The position numbers and the translations under genes are program-made. A stretch of DNA of 64,000 bases from Iodobacter arcticus (lineage in GTDB: Bacteria > Pseudomonadota > Gammaproteobacteria > Burkholderiales > Chitinibacteraceae), in contig NZ_JBHTBQ010000033.1 in the NCBI RefSeq assembly GCF_042664895.1, forward strand, positions 248,001-312,000, in the 5' to 3' direction. Below the pieces are notes generated by a model. The model saw nothing but the letters and a program-made list of their open reading frames with translations. It had not been told where the DNA came from and ran no database searches. Shown one piece after another: positions 18,071 to 27,207 of this stretch. Positions within the stretch are counted from its first letter, which is position 1; each line of letters begins with the position of its first letter.

Positions 18071-18172
18071 TTATTCCAGTTTAAATTGCGAAACAAGCCG
18101 GTCCAGCTCTACAGCGCTGCGCTGAAGGTCAGTAGATAGCGCTGCATTTTAGTTGACGGATCTGCTTGAAAA
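18071..18172 (-). pseudogene. Remnant of a chemotaxis receptor C-terminus
   Basis: On the minus strand this reads QIRQL, a frameshift, then ALSTDLQRSAVELDRLVSQF followed by KLE and a stop. That is the typical end of a methyl-accepting chemotaxis protein (the LQRxVxxF-type tail). Upstream of it nothing receptor-like remains, so only the last 30 or so codons survive, with a frameshift in an A run. The rest of 18062-18348 is AT-rich with no gene. Confidence 0.55.
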
Positions 18173-18348
18173 AAGGACGGTTTGCTTTGTTTTTTTAGAT
18201 GTTTTATGGAAGATTTTGATATGAATTGAGGAGGAGGCGCTGGTACATCAAATCAATCGATTGAGTGTAAGTCGATGATTTGCATATGGCAGAAGGGGGA
18301 GTGCAGATCGGGTGAAGCCATGCTGGCTTCACCCAGTTTGAGGCTTGA

Positions 18349-18906
18349 TCAGGCTTGGCTGACTGTATTGCCTGATACTTTCATATTAACGGTGGCACCG
18401 CCTTTACGACTGGATACCCTGCTGGCTTCTGCGCGCAAAGAAGTTTTCATCTGGCTATCCATATGGCCGTTAACAATCCCCAGAATAGTGGCGCTGGTCG
18501 AATCAAATAGCAGATTAAGCTGGGCATTGCCGCCCACATGGATATGGTTAATGCCACTGGTGCCAGGGGCTGTGCGGCCATCTGCGGTATTGTTAAAAAC
18601 CATGCGTACCGCTTGGGCCATTTGGGGGTTGCTCCCTTCTATTTCTGCAACGGCTTGTGCGTGAACTCGTCCCAAATATTCTACCGGCGCACGGTAAGTC
18701 TCACCCCACGGAGTGTCAACTTCTGTGGCAACCCATCTGATATTGTCTTCGGTAGCCCGATCGGGATAGGCGGATCGAATCGCTTGCTCTATTTTCAATC
18801 TGATGGTGTTTTGATGAATGGCGCGGCTTGAGGCGGCGTGCTGGCGCAACCAATCCAAATTAGGGTGGTTTTTAAATCGATTAAATTGAGCGGGGGTAAA
18901 TGCCAT
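18349..18906 (-). CDS. Hypothetical protein
   Basis: A 185-residue product, not recognised. No signal peptide or membrane segment. The first half is basic and aromatic (MAFTPAQFNRFKNHPNLDWL). The second half contains a striking stretch GINHIHVGGNAQLNLLF followed by STSATILGIVNGHMD, alternating polar and hydrophobic like beta strands, with three His that could be catalytic or metal-binding. The tail is basic and Ser/Val rich. The start at 18906 is chosen because GGAG lies just upstream; the frame extends 15 codons further. It faces the Hsp70-like gene across a 609-base AT-rich gap, so the two may share a control region. Function unknown. Confidence 0.7.
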   Translation of the reverse strand: MAFTPAQFNRFKNHPNLDWLRQHAASSRAIHQNTIRLKIEQAIRSAYPDRATEDNIRWVATEVDTPWGETYRAPVEYLGRVHAQAVAEIEGSNPQMAQAVRMVFNNTADGRTAPGTSGINHIHVGGNAQLNLLFDSTSATILGIVNGHMDSQMKTSLRAEASRVSSRKGGATVNMKVSGNTVSQA

Positions 18907-19515
18907 GCGAATAACTCCAAAATGATTGCAATTGAAACGGAGGAAAATCATCGATAAAGGGGTGGCTTATTGCGCGTACTTGCTTGGCCCTGCGTTATTT
19001 AATGTATTTGTTTTAATTTTTATAAAAGTGCGATATATAAAAGATATTCGGGTTTTAATTTATTGTTTGTTGGTAAAGTAATGAGTAGTGCTTTTAAGGT
19101 AAATGTAATAAGCAAATACTGAATCAAGATTAAATGAAACAAAAATGTAAGGCAAGGGTAAATACTATTCTTACAGCGATGGCTGATATTAATCTGATCA
19201 GTTTCAATTTTCTATGATGATCCGGCATTTTTCAGGGAGCACAACAATACATTCGCTGCACACCCTGCATAAAACCATGCTTTGGTCTGTTTTTGATCTT
19301 AAGTTGGTAAGGGACTAATCTGTTGCTGATTACAAATGAATATTCATTGATTTAAACAGCAGAGCAGATTGATCAATTGCATATTGCTATGTGCAACGCT
19401 GATCTAAACGCGAAGCCATAATAGCTATTTTATTTCTGCTTAATTTAGAAAAATCTCTTCATTCATCCATATTTTTGCCTAGGCTAGATGCTATGGCCTG
19501 ATTGGGATTGAACGC
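18907..19515. other. AT-rich divergent intergenic region
   Basis: About 610 bases, clearly more AT-rich than the flanking genes, between two divergent genes. No frame of note. It is long enough to hold two promoters and regulator sites, but I recognise none with confidence. Confidence 0.55.
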
Positions 19516-22197
19516 ATGGATCAGTTGCACTTTTCTCACGCTAAAGCGTGTCAGCTTTTATATCTGCACCATTTGCAAACTCGGCGCGAGGCTTGGCATG
19601 CGTTTAGTCAGTCGGGGATTGGCTGGTTTATGTATCGGCGTGATGGCGAGGGGGTGATTCTTAATCCGCAGACGGGCTTGATCTGGCAAGAAATCACCGA
19701 GCCAGGGCCGCAGCTGGATTCATCACACGCTCACGCTAAAGTGCGGCAGCTGGAATGGGCGGGGCTGGCTAATTGGCGATTGCCGACTCGCACCGAGTTG
19801 ATCGATATTGCCTACGCGCCGGGCTTTCCGCTTTGCGAAGAACACGCTTGGTTTGATTGCCCGCTCTGGCTGTATGACAAAGGCTGCTTATACCTTGATC
19901 AGCCGGATGAATTTATGGGGCCAGATGGCGCGGCCAATATGATTGCGGTGGACGATACCCTTTGCGCAGATTGGCCTGGCAGCTATCCGCAGGGGCTGTT
20001 TGAGCTGGGCTGGACGTGGCTAGGGGCGTGGACCAACAATGCGCGCTTTCCAAAATCGAGCAAGTTTGATGCGGCGCTCACTGCGTGGAAAAGATGGCGC
20101 TCCTTAGCGTCGTCAGAAAACGATGGCTTTCACGCCGTGGATAGCAATGCCACCGATTGGCCTAGCTTATTGCGCAAATTAGATTACATCAGTACCCGCC
20201 TACCCGACATCGATAGCAGCACTTTTACTGACGCAGCCAAGGGCTTGTGGGAGCTATGGCCGGTGTCAGACGCCAAGCATGCCAGAAGAATTGCCTTGGC
20301 CAATGATGGACAGATGCGGGCGCGTAACCCCGAACTGGATATTCGTGATGCCAATGTGGCGATTGATTTTGGCACCAGTAGCACGGTGGTGGCGTTTAGA
20401 GAAGGTGCTCATGATCGCCTGCTGCGCATCGGTGAAAGCAATTTATGGGAGCAGCCGCAGGCTGGCGATTATGAAAACCCCACCGTGCTGGAGGTGATGG
20501 ATTGGCAGGCATTGATGGCGGCGTGGACGTCCGAGGTGTACCGCCCCTTGGTCGATTGGCGAGATGTTCATTGCGCCCACGAGGCCCGTGATCATTTGCG
20601 TGATAACCAAACCGATCCTAAGCGCATCGCCAGTATTTTTAGCCGCATGAAGCAATGGGCGCTGGATGAGTTTCCAACCCTGATCAGCGATCAAATCCAT
20701 CAGGAAGAGCGTATCCTGCCGCCATTTAAGCACTATCCATTCAAGAAAGTGGACGATGTTTACGCCGATTTCAACCCGATTGAGCTTTACGCTTGGTTTT
20801 TGGGGATGTTTATTAATTGGCGGCAACGCGGGATATTTTTACGCTATTACATGACTTTTCCAGTGAGCTTTCCGCATGACACCAAGGAAAATATCCTTAG
20901 CGCATTTCGCCATGGCTTGCAGCGCAGCCTGCCAGAAAGCCTTGTTTACGGCCCGCATATCGCTCAATTCAGAGTTGAAGAGCGTGGCTCAGAGCCTGCT
21001 GCCTATGCCGCTTGCGCGCTAAAAGCCTTGCAGCTCTCTCCTAGCGCAGCGGGTGTGGGGCGGGCATTTGCGGTGTTTGATTTTGGTGGTGGCACCACCG
21101 ATTTTGATTTTGGCTATTACCGCCTACCCGATGCAGACGAGGCTGAAGCGGGCTGGGAAGAGGTGATCGAGCACTTTGGCGCGTCGGGGGACAGGATGTT
21201 GGGCGGGGAGCAATTGCTAGAAAATTTAGCTTACATCACCTTTCGCCACAATCTGCCGCAGTGCCGATTGCATAAGATCGCTTTTCTATTGCCGCAAGAT
21301 GCCGATGATTTTGCTGGCTCGGATATGTTTCTAGAAAAAACCCGCTCGGCGCTCACCAATAGCATTGTGCTGATGGGGCGTTTGCGCTCGTTTTGCGAAA
21401 CCGGCAATTTAGAAGGGCTAGAGGAGGGCGATATTTGCAAGATGCCGCTATTAAATCGGGACGGGCTAAAAGTGGAGGTGGCGTTTCAGATCCCGCAAAG
21501 CGAGCTGCGCGATTATTTGCGGGCGCGGATCGAGCGCGGCGCCATCGCCTTTTTTGCTGCCATGCAAGCCGCATTTAAAAGCCATGGCGGCATGCCCGCT
21601 GCTATGGATGTGTTGCTGGCAGGTAACGCTTGTCGGTCGCCTTGGGTGATGGAGTTGTTTGGTTTAACAGGCTCGCCCATCGGCGCGATTATGGCGTTTG
21701 AGCAGCTAGAAATCTCGGTGCATCCGCCCTTATTGGCTGACCCAAGCAACCCATGGCGGCCCACGGCCAAAACGGGCGTAGCGCTTGGCCTGCTGCGGCT
21801 TTGCCCAGGGGAGACGCTAAAAGTGATTAATCGATCCTTGCTTAAAGACGACGCGCCGTTTTTATTCTCGGTCGGAAAATTGCTCAATGGCGAGTTCGAC
21901 CCCTGCCTGCCCGCGCACGGTGCTTATGGTCAGTGGCATGAGGTGGGGCGGCCTATGGATGGGGTGTTTAATTTGGCCTACACCCACTCGCCGCGCGCGC
22001 GCATTGATCAGCGCATGGATAGGAGCGATCCTGATTTGCGTTATAAGCGCATCGATTTTCCGCAATGCAGCGAAGGGCAAAAAGTCTATTCCCGCGCGAT
22101 TGCGCCCAATCTAATTGAGATTTGCTTGGCACATAATTTAAGCCATGGCGGGCAGCCAGAACCAACCAGTCATTTATTGCAATTGGCTTTGGCTTAG
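19516..22197 (+). CDS. Actin/Hsp70-fold ATPase with N-terminal DUF1566-like domain
   Basis: An 893-residue protein joining two recognisable parts. Residues about 35-115 resemble the DUF1566/Lcl C-terminal fold (GVILNPQTGLIWQE, then WAGLANWRLPTRTEL), usually found in extracellular or phage-tail-like proteins. From about 280 the protein is an actin/Hsp70-like ATPase: phosphate-1 loop IDFGTSSTVVAF (Asp284), phosphate-2 loop FDFGGGTTDFDFG (Asp522), and an adenosine-type motif LLAGNACRSPW near 700. It lacks DnaK's substrate-binding domain and ends in about 150 residues of unknown fold. No signal peptide, so it is cytoplasmic. It is probably monocistronic. It is not DnaK, HscA or MreB; the role is unknown, possibly a regulatory or stress ATPase. 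The ribosome site is weak. Confidence 0.85.
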   Translation: MDQLHFSHAKACQLLYLHHLQTRREAWHAFSQSGIGWFMYRRDGEGVILNPQTGLIWQEITEPGPQLDSSHAHAKVRQLEWAGLANWRLPTRTELIDIAYAPGFPLCEEHAWFDCPLWLYDKGCLYLDQPDEFMGPDGAANMIAVDDTLCADWPGSYPQGLFELGWTWLGAWTNNARFPKSSKFDAALTAWKRWRSLASSENDGFHAVDSNATDWPSLLRKLDYISTRLPDIDSSTFTDAAKGLWELWPVSDAKHARRIALANDGQMRARNPELDIRDANVAIDFGTSSTVVAFREGAHDRLLRIGESNLWEQPQAGDYENPTVLEVMDWQALMAAWTSEVYRPLVDWRDVHCAHEARDHLRDNQTDPKRIASIFSRMKQWALDEFPTLISDQIHQEERILPPFKHYPFKKVDDVYADFNPIELYAWFLGMFINWRQRGIFLRYYMTFPVSFPHDTKENILSAFRHGLQRSLPESLVYGPHIAQFRVEERGSEPAAYAACALKALQLSPSAAGVGRAFAVFDFGGGTTDFDFGYYRLPDADEAEAGWEEVIEHFGASGDRMLGGEQLLENLAYITFRHNLPQCRLHKIAFLLPQDADDFAGSDMFLEKTRSALTNSIVLMGRLRSFCETGNLEGLEEGDICKMPLLNRDGLKVEVAFQIPQSELRDYLRARIERGAIAFFAAMQAAFKSHGGMPAAMDVLLAGNACRSPWVMELFGLTGSPIGAIMAFEQLEISVHPPLLADPSNPWRPTAKTGVALGLLRLCPGETLKVINRSLLKDDAPFLFSVGKLLNGEFDPCLPAHGAYGQWHEVGRPMDGVFNLAYTHSPRARIDQRMDRSDPDLRYKRIDFPQCSEGQKVYSRAIAPNLIEICLAHNLSHGGQPEPTSHLLQLALA

Positions 22198-22203
22198 GAT
22201 GAT

Positions 22204-22602
22204 TTAGCGATGTTGAATCGGTGATTTAATTCTAAAAATAGCCTGATCTAACCCCCAAGCTAATACGCCGCCGATGATATACATCAGTAAATCATGCGGG
22301 CTAAAAGTATTGCCAATCACGATATAAAGCACACTGCCTTTTTGTAAACCAAGTAAATCCACCAGATGAATATATTGCAGCCCTTCAACCACAAAGCCCG
22401 CAGCGATAGAGAATAGGGCGCTGCGCAAAGGAGGTGTGTTGCAGGCGCGAAACAGCGCATAAATCAAGGCAATCACCAGAATATCACCCACGCTGCCACG
22501 GATAAAGCCATAGCCAAACAGCCCACGGGCGATGGTGATTTCGATTAAAAAAATAATCAGCGCAATAATGTAATAGAAAGAGCGAACAGATATTGGTTTC
22601 AT
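22204..22602 (-). CDS. DUF2809 family membrane protein
   Basis: A 132-residue inner-membrane protein with four hydrophobic segments. The pattern IIFLIEITIARGLFGYGFIR, then GDILVIALIYALFRA, fits the DUF2809 family, and the later EGLQYIHLVDLLGL and NTFSPHDLLMYIIGGVLAW resemble VanZ/DUF2809 proteins. No biochemical function is known. It is convergent with the Hsp70-like gene, with only 6 bases between the stops, so it probably uses that gene's end as its terminator region. Confidence 0.8.
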   Translation of the reverse strand: MKPISVRSFYYIIALIIFLIEITIARGLFGYGFIRGSVGDILVIALIYALFRACNTPPLRSALFSIAAGFVVEGLQYIHLVDLLGLQKGSVLYIVIGNTFSPHDLLMYIIGGVLAWGLDQAIFRIKSPIQHR

Positions 22603-22717
22603 AAGCGAGCATGAATCGATAGTGGGAGGGAATTATCAGTTAAATTCAAGATTTTGTCCGTTTTAGGTGGACGCAATAAAATAAATGCCAACAGGATTGT
22701 TTATATAAAAGGACTTA

Positions 22718-22888
22718 GCAGCGCTTTCGCGGCTAAAGCCGCCCCTACAAAAAATAGGATGTCTTCTTTAGGGTAATGCTCGAAATAATCTCTAAATGGC
22801 GTATCAAATAAAACCGTTATCCCCGAATGTTTTTATCGGGGATCTAGCAGCGCAGCTGGATTCCCGCCAAAGTCACGCGGGAATGACG
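22718..22888. repeat. Two dispersed palindromes (GCGGCTAAAGCCGC type and dRS3-like)
   Basis: First, CGCGGCTAAAGCCGCCCCTAC near 22728, an element related to GCTCCTAC at about 34660. Second, 22814-22888: TTATCCCCGAATG ... TATCGGGGATC ... GCTGGATTCCCGCC ... GCGGGAATGACG, the same type as 10112-10188. No gene in 22603-23000. Confidence 0.6.
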
Positions 22889-22924
22889 ATATTTCGTAGC
22901 GAGAAATGAATATCTAGCCTCCAG

Positions 22925-22980
22925 TTTTTCTCCGTGAAACTCCGTGTTCTCTGTGGCCTCCGTGGTTCAAGATTTGGGTT
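22925..22980. repeat. CACGGAG-type repeat, inverted copy
   Basis: TTTTTCTCCGTGAAACTCCG, then TGTTCTCTGTGGCCTCCGTG and GTTCAAGATTTGGGTT: the reverse complement of the copy at 9931-9985 with very few changes. Confidence 0.8.
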
Positions 22981-23000
22981 TTGATGCTTAACTCCCTTTG

Positions 23001-26000
23001 CTAATTCGTTCTACTTTTAATTTTAAGCAAAGCTGCCAGTATGGCAGTGACTTGTACGGGTTTGGCAAGGAAGTCGGTCATGCCGCTGGCAAAGGCTTGC
23101 TGGCGGTCTTCTTCCTGAACATTGGCGGTCATAGCGATGATGGGGAGCTGATCGCTGCTGTATTGCTTACGCATCTCTTGGGTGGTCATATAGCCATCCA
23201 TGCCCGGCATTTGAATATCCATTAAGATCGCCGCATAGGTGGGCTCCTCGGCTAATTTTACAAGGGCCGCTTCGCCACTTTCTACCGTATCTACATCTGC
23301 GCCATGTTTTAGTAAGATGCCTTCGGCAACGCGTAAATTAAGCGGGCTATCATCAACCACCAGCAAGTGCATTCCTTTTAAAGGCAGTAATTCTGGTTCA
23401 TCAAGGGGAGCAAGGCCTTCGTTCTTTTTGACCAATAAGGCCAGAACTGCATCAAGGATATGGGTAGGCAGTACAGGCTGATGTAATACCGATGACACGC
23501 CCGCCTCAAGCTCGGCTTGGTCTCGCTGTAGATAGCCATAATTACTGGTGCGTAAAACAAGGGGGTGATTCTCCTGCGGCGTGATTTGGGCTAGGGTGTA
23601 TTCCACTCGTTTTTGTGATAGCTCAGCGCCCAGTAATAGCACATCGATTTTCTCTTTTGCCAACAGGCTGGGTAGTACCTCAAGGTCGGTACAGTATTGG
23701 ACTCTCCAGCCCAAGTCTTTTAGCATCGCTTGCATGCCGCTTGGTTCGTCATCTTGCTCATCTAGCATGAGTACACTTAGGTTCTGTAATAGAGGCGGTA
23801 CGCAGTGCCAAGAGAGCATTTTTTCGGTGTGCAAATCAAGCGGCACGGTAAAGGTAAAACAGCTGCCCTTGCCCGGCGAGCTGGTGGCGGTAATGTGCCC
23901 CCCCATTATATTGACTAGGCGTTGACTGATGGCAAGCCCTAGGCCTGATCCACCGTACTTGCGCGTGGTTGAAGTATCGGCTTGGCTGAAAGATTGGAAT
24001 AATTTGCCCACCTGCTCTTCACTCATACCCACACCCGTGTCGCTGACGGCAAATTGCAAGCTGCAAGAATTGGTTTCCAAGGATGCAACGCTAATGGAGA
24101 GCTGTACCGAGCCGGTTTCGGTGAATTTAATCGCGTTATTGCATAAATTAATTAAGATCTGTGACAGGCGTAGCGAATCGCCGATTAATTCACGTGGCAC
24201 ATTGGGCGCTAGTGTAAACCAGAGTTTGATGGGTTTATTGCATGCCGCCATGCCCGCTACACAGCCCAAGCCATTGAGCACATAGGCTAAATCAAAAGTA
24301 GCGCGCTCTAGGGTCAGCTTGCCGGCTTCAATTTTTGAATAATCCAGAATATCATTGATCACCCCGAGTAGTGATTGCCCCGCACTTTCGATATGGCGGA
24401 GATAATCATGCTGGGTTTCTGTTAATTCGGTTTGTTGTACTAGCCAAGAGAGGCCAATAATTGCATTCATGGGGGTGCGGATTTCATGACTCATGGTGGC
24501 TAAAAATTGGCCTTTGGCCCGAGTCGCAGCTTCTGCCGCTGCCGTTGCTAGCGCCAGCTCGGTGGTGCGCTGAGCCACCAGCGCTTCAATCCGCGATTTA
24601 CGCCCAACCATGGTGAGTAAGAAAACCTCAAATAAGGCCACCATCAGCAAGCCACCAACTAACATCATCCAAGCTGCCCAATTACGCTGTGCAACGAGGT
24701 AATCATTATTGGCGGTAAACACCATTCGCCATTGCCGTCCACCGATTGGGTAATGCACTTCGTGTTGCAATATGCCTGTGCAATGGGGTTGAAAATCAAG
24801 TTGCTGTGATTGGCCCTTATTCTCATCAAATAAACATAGGCTTGTTCGTCCTTCCGGCGTGCGTAGCACTTTATCAATGGCCATTTCGGCGAGGACATAG
24901 CCCGATGGCGGCTGGCGCTGCTTTTGTGGTGTACCGGGTTTCGCATCGATTGCATAGACGGGCTGCACAAGAAAAACGCGGTTACTTTTGCCCATAATCA
25001 GCGGTAGCCGAGCCGATGCGGTCATTTCGCCGCGCGCTGCGGTTTGCTTGAGTAAGCTGGCGTATTCGGGGCTGGACATCAAATCAAAGCCAATTCGATC
25101 TTTCAAGCCTAAGAGCGGCTCAATAAAGCTAACGGGCGCATAGCTTTTACGATGGTTTAAAGGGGCACGTTGACCTGCTGCATTGCGCTCAAAAATAGCA
25201 AAATGAGGCTGATAAACGCGCTGTTCTTGGGTAAAGGTGGATAGCTGATCGTGGCTTAAAATGGGCACCCATTCTAAGCGCTGCAAGGCAGGCTCGGCTT
25301 CAATAAAGGAGGAGGAAAAACGAGAGAACTGCTCTGGTGTCATCTTTGGGCTACTGACAATAAAGCGCGCTGTTGCTTGCAAGATAACGTGATAATTATT
25401 TAAGTGTTCGCGCAACTGCTCACTTTCTCTTGTGGCACGCTCAACAAATTGCGCTCGAATCCGTTGGTTTTGCCAGCTACTTACTTGAAAAAACAAAGCC
25501 ACTAAGAGGGTCAGCACAATAACCATCGGTAGCAAAATCGACCTGAGCATGCTTTGGCGGTTGTAGGCGGGATTAAACCAAATCAGCACGAGGGGCGCAA
25601 AAATAATCACTCCTAATATATCCCCCACCCACCAAGTAAACGCGGTGTAGGCTAAATCGGCGGGCTGTACGATGCCCATATAGCTTAGGCTGGCTATCGC
25701 TAGCGTTGCGGCAATGCAGTAGGCTAGTCCGCCGAGTAAAAACAATGTGAGTAGATTGCTTGGCTCATCCAGCTGAAGTTTTTCTTTAAAACAGCGCTGC
25801 ACCAGCGCCATGCCAGCTAAGGCTTGTAGGGATGAGGCGCTGGCAATCATCGCCGCCAGCTGCGTGTTACTGATCGACCAATGTCCGTTGGCCCACGCTA
25901 GGATATTGTTTAAAAGAAAGGCACCCAGCCAGATAGGGAGAATTGCCTTACTCCCCAATAATAAGCAGGCCGCAAGCGCTATCCCTGCTGGCGGAAAAAT

Positions 26001-26102
26001 AGCCGTTGCATAGCCAGGTGGAATCGCCAGCGCCAAGCCTAGCCAGCCACTTAATATATAAAGTGGAATAAGCCAGTAGGCATAATGTTTGACAGGGAGC
26101 AT
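23001..26102 (-). CDS. MASE1-CHASE hybrid sensor histidine kinase
   Basis: A 1033-residue inner-membrane signalling protein. Residues 1-190 form a MASE1-type multi-spanning sensor. About 200-430 is a periplasmic CHASE domain (ATARFIVSSPKMTPEQF), bounded by a membrane helix near 470. The HisKA domain has the phospho-acceptor His near 538 (FLATMSHEIRTPMNAIIGL), then the ATPase domain with GGSGLGLAIS. A receiver around 770-880 has lost the usual acidic motif and looks inactive. A second receiver at 910-1030 is intact with Asp near 961 (LMDIQMPGMDGY). Such hybrids pass phosphate to an Hpt protein or output regulator elsewhere. Ligand unknown. No partner regulator is adjacent. Confidence 0.9.
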   Translation of the reverse strand: MLPVKHYAYWLIPLYILSGWLGLALAIPPGYATAIFPPAGIALAACLLLGSKAILPIWLGAFLLNNILAWANGHWSISNTQLAAMIASASSLQALAGMALVQRCFKEKLQLDEPSNLLTLFLLGGLAYCIAATLAIASLSYMGIVQPADLAYTAFTWWVGDILGVIIFAPLVLIWFNPAYNRQSMLRSILLPMVIVLTLLVALFFQVSSWQNQRIRAQFVERATRESEQLREHLNNYHVILQATARFIVSSPKMTPEQFSRFSSSFIEAEPALQRLEWVPILSHDQLSTFTQEQRVYQPHFAIFERNAAGQRAPLNHRKSYAPVSFIEPLLGLKDRIGFDLMSSPEYASLLKQTAARGEMTASARLPLIMGKSNRVFLVQPVYAIDAKPGTPQKQRQPPSGYVLAEMAIDKVLRTPEGRTSLCLFDENKGQSQQLDFQPHCTGILQHEVHYPIGGRQWRMVFTANNDYLVAQRNWAAWMMLVGGLLMVALFEVFLLTMVGRKSRIEALVAQRTTELALATAAAEAATRAKGQFLATMSHEIRTPMNAIIGLSWLVQQTELTETQHDYLRHIESAGQSLLGVINDILDYSKIEAGKLTLERATFDLAYVLNGLGCVAGMAACNKPIKLWFTLAPNVPRELIGDSLRLSQILINLCNNAIKFTETGSVQLSISVASLETNSCSLQFAVSDTGVGMSEEQVGKLFQSFSQADTSTTRKYGGSGLGLAISQRLVNIMGGHITATSSPGKGSCFTFTVPLDLHTEKMLSWHCVPPLLQNLSVLMLDEQDDEPSGMQAMLKDLGWRVQYCTDLEVLPSLLAKEKIDVLLLGAELSQKRVEYTLAQITPQENHPLVLRTSNYGYLQRDQAELEAGVSSVLHQPVLPTHILDAVLALLVKKNEGLAPLDEPELLPLKGMHLLVVDDSPLNLRVAEGILLKHGADVDTVESGEAALVKLAEEPTYAAILMDIQMPGMDGYMTTQEMRKQYSSDQLPIIAMTANVQEEDRQQAFASGMTDFLAKPVQVTAILAALLKIKSRTN

Positions 26103-26299
26103 AAGCTCAAGCTGGGGGGAGATTGTGTAGTTTAGTCAGTGAATTATTAATTATCAGAAAGATAATGCAGGTGGTTTATGTAAGATTTTGTATGAACAAA
26201 AAGAGAGGGGATTTTGCTGGATGAATGATCTGGCCCAGACCGGATTTCCCCCCGTGTACATCGCTATGGATAAGGCGGCTTATGCGCTATGAGTGCCGA

Positions 26300-26671
26300 T
26301 TACAGTTTGCTATTTTGGCAACCCGAGCTAGCACATTCGCGAATTCGGTCTTGCAGGAATTGTGAGCGTTGGATGGTGGTGCTGGCGGCGCAATCTAGAT
26401 TGACGTAAAAGCCACTGTTTTCTTTTTTGGAGCAATTATTATTGCGCTCTTTCATCCAGCCTAATTGGCCTTGTTTTAGGCTGCTTTTGCCATTGTTGTC
26501 GAGTTTTGCTTTTAATTTATTAAAATTCTCATTGAGTTCTTTATCTGCTTCTTGATAAACCTTATTCAGGCAATAGAGGCCGTCAAAATCATTTTTTGGT
26601 ACATCGCAAGCAGAGTTTGCATAGCTTAGGCCTGATGTTCCGAGCAGCAGTGCGATGAGCAATTTTTTCAT
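26300..26671 (-). CDS. LprI-like (DUF1311) secreted protein
   Basis: A 123-residue protein with a Sec signal, MKKLLIALLLGTSGLSYANS, and a lysozyme-inhibitor LprI-like domain: CDVPKNDFDGLYCLN, then YQEADKELNENFNKLKAK and GQLGWMKERNNNCSK. The Cys pattern and the ADKELN helix are the family's hallmark. Some members inhibit lysozyme; for this one that is inference. ATG 26671 is chosen because the signal peptide starts there and AGGAAACAC lies upstream; the frame is open 23 codons further. It is monocistronic. Confidence 0.85.
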   Translation of the reverse strand: MKKLLIALLLGTSGLSYANSACDVPKNDFDGLYCLNKVYQEADKELNENFNKLKAKLDNNGKSSLKQGQLGWMKERNNNCSKKENSGFYVNLDCAASTTIQRSQFLQDRIRECASSGCQNSKL

Positions 26672-26903
26672 ATTGTGTTTCCTTGTTCGAAATAAATAAT
26701 GTCTGATTTTGAATGGGGTTAGCAAATGCAAGAACTGCATTTAATCATGCCTTGGTGCAAATGATAATGATGAGTAAATAAAATAAGTCTGGTGTTGTTT
26801 ATATGGCAACACCTTGGCAGGCTAATTCTGGCTATTTAATCAAGGGTGGAGAGTCGCTGCGTGTGTTTAAGTGGGGCCAGTAGCCGCTCAATGTGTTACC
26901 CAT

Positions 26904-26934
26904 AAAAAAGCCACGATCTAAATCGTGGCTTTTT
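26904..26934 (-). terminator. Bidirectional terminator
   Basis: AAAAAAGCCACGAT / ATCGTGGCTTTTT with a 4-base loop: a strong stem flanked by A and T runs. It ends the minus-strand gene that stops at 26950. Confidence 0.88.
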
Positions 26935-26949
26935 GTTTTTCGCTGCGGC

Positions 26950-27207
26950 TTAATCACCGAAACCATCATCATCTAGTGGGGATGAAGGGATAGGATCGGT
27001 GCTAGTGGGGGCTGAAGCATCGTCTGCCTGATTGGGTTTTCTTGGCGTGTCGGTCATCATATCCGGCGGTGTGGTGCTGCGCGCATCGGCATGCATTTCT
27101 GCAACCTTAGGGATATCTGAGTTATCCACCCATTTGGAAATATCTGCCCAAGCAGCAGTAGCCGCGAAACTGGCAATCATGGATGCAATTAGTAGATACT
27201 TTTTCAT
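26950..27207 (-). CDS. Small secreted protein, paralogue of the 13-residue repeat protein
   Basis: An 85-residue secreted protein. The signal MKKYLLIASMIASFAATAAWA is almost the same as that of the repeat protein at 27650-28108 (MKKNLLIATLFATCAATAAWA). The mature part is short, acidic and disordered-looking, with ADDASAPTSTDP resembling one copy of that protein's repeat. The upstream regions are also alike over about 220 bases. The two genes look like a tandem duplication whose mature parts diverged. No function is known. The start at 27207 has AAGGAAGT upstream. Confidence 0.75.
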   Translation of the reverse strand: MKKYLLIASMIASFAATAAWADISKWVDNSDIPKVAEMHADARSTTPPDMMTDTPRKPNQADDASAPTSTDPIPSSPLDDDGFGD

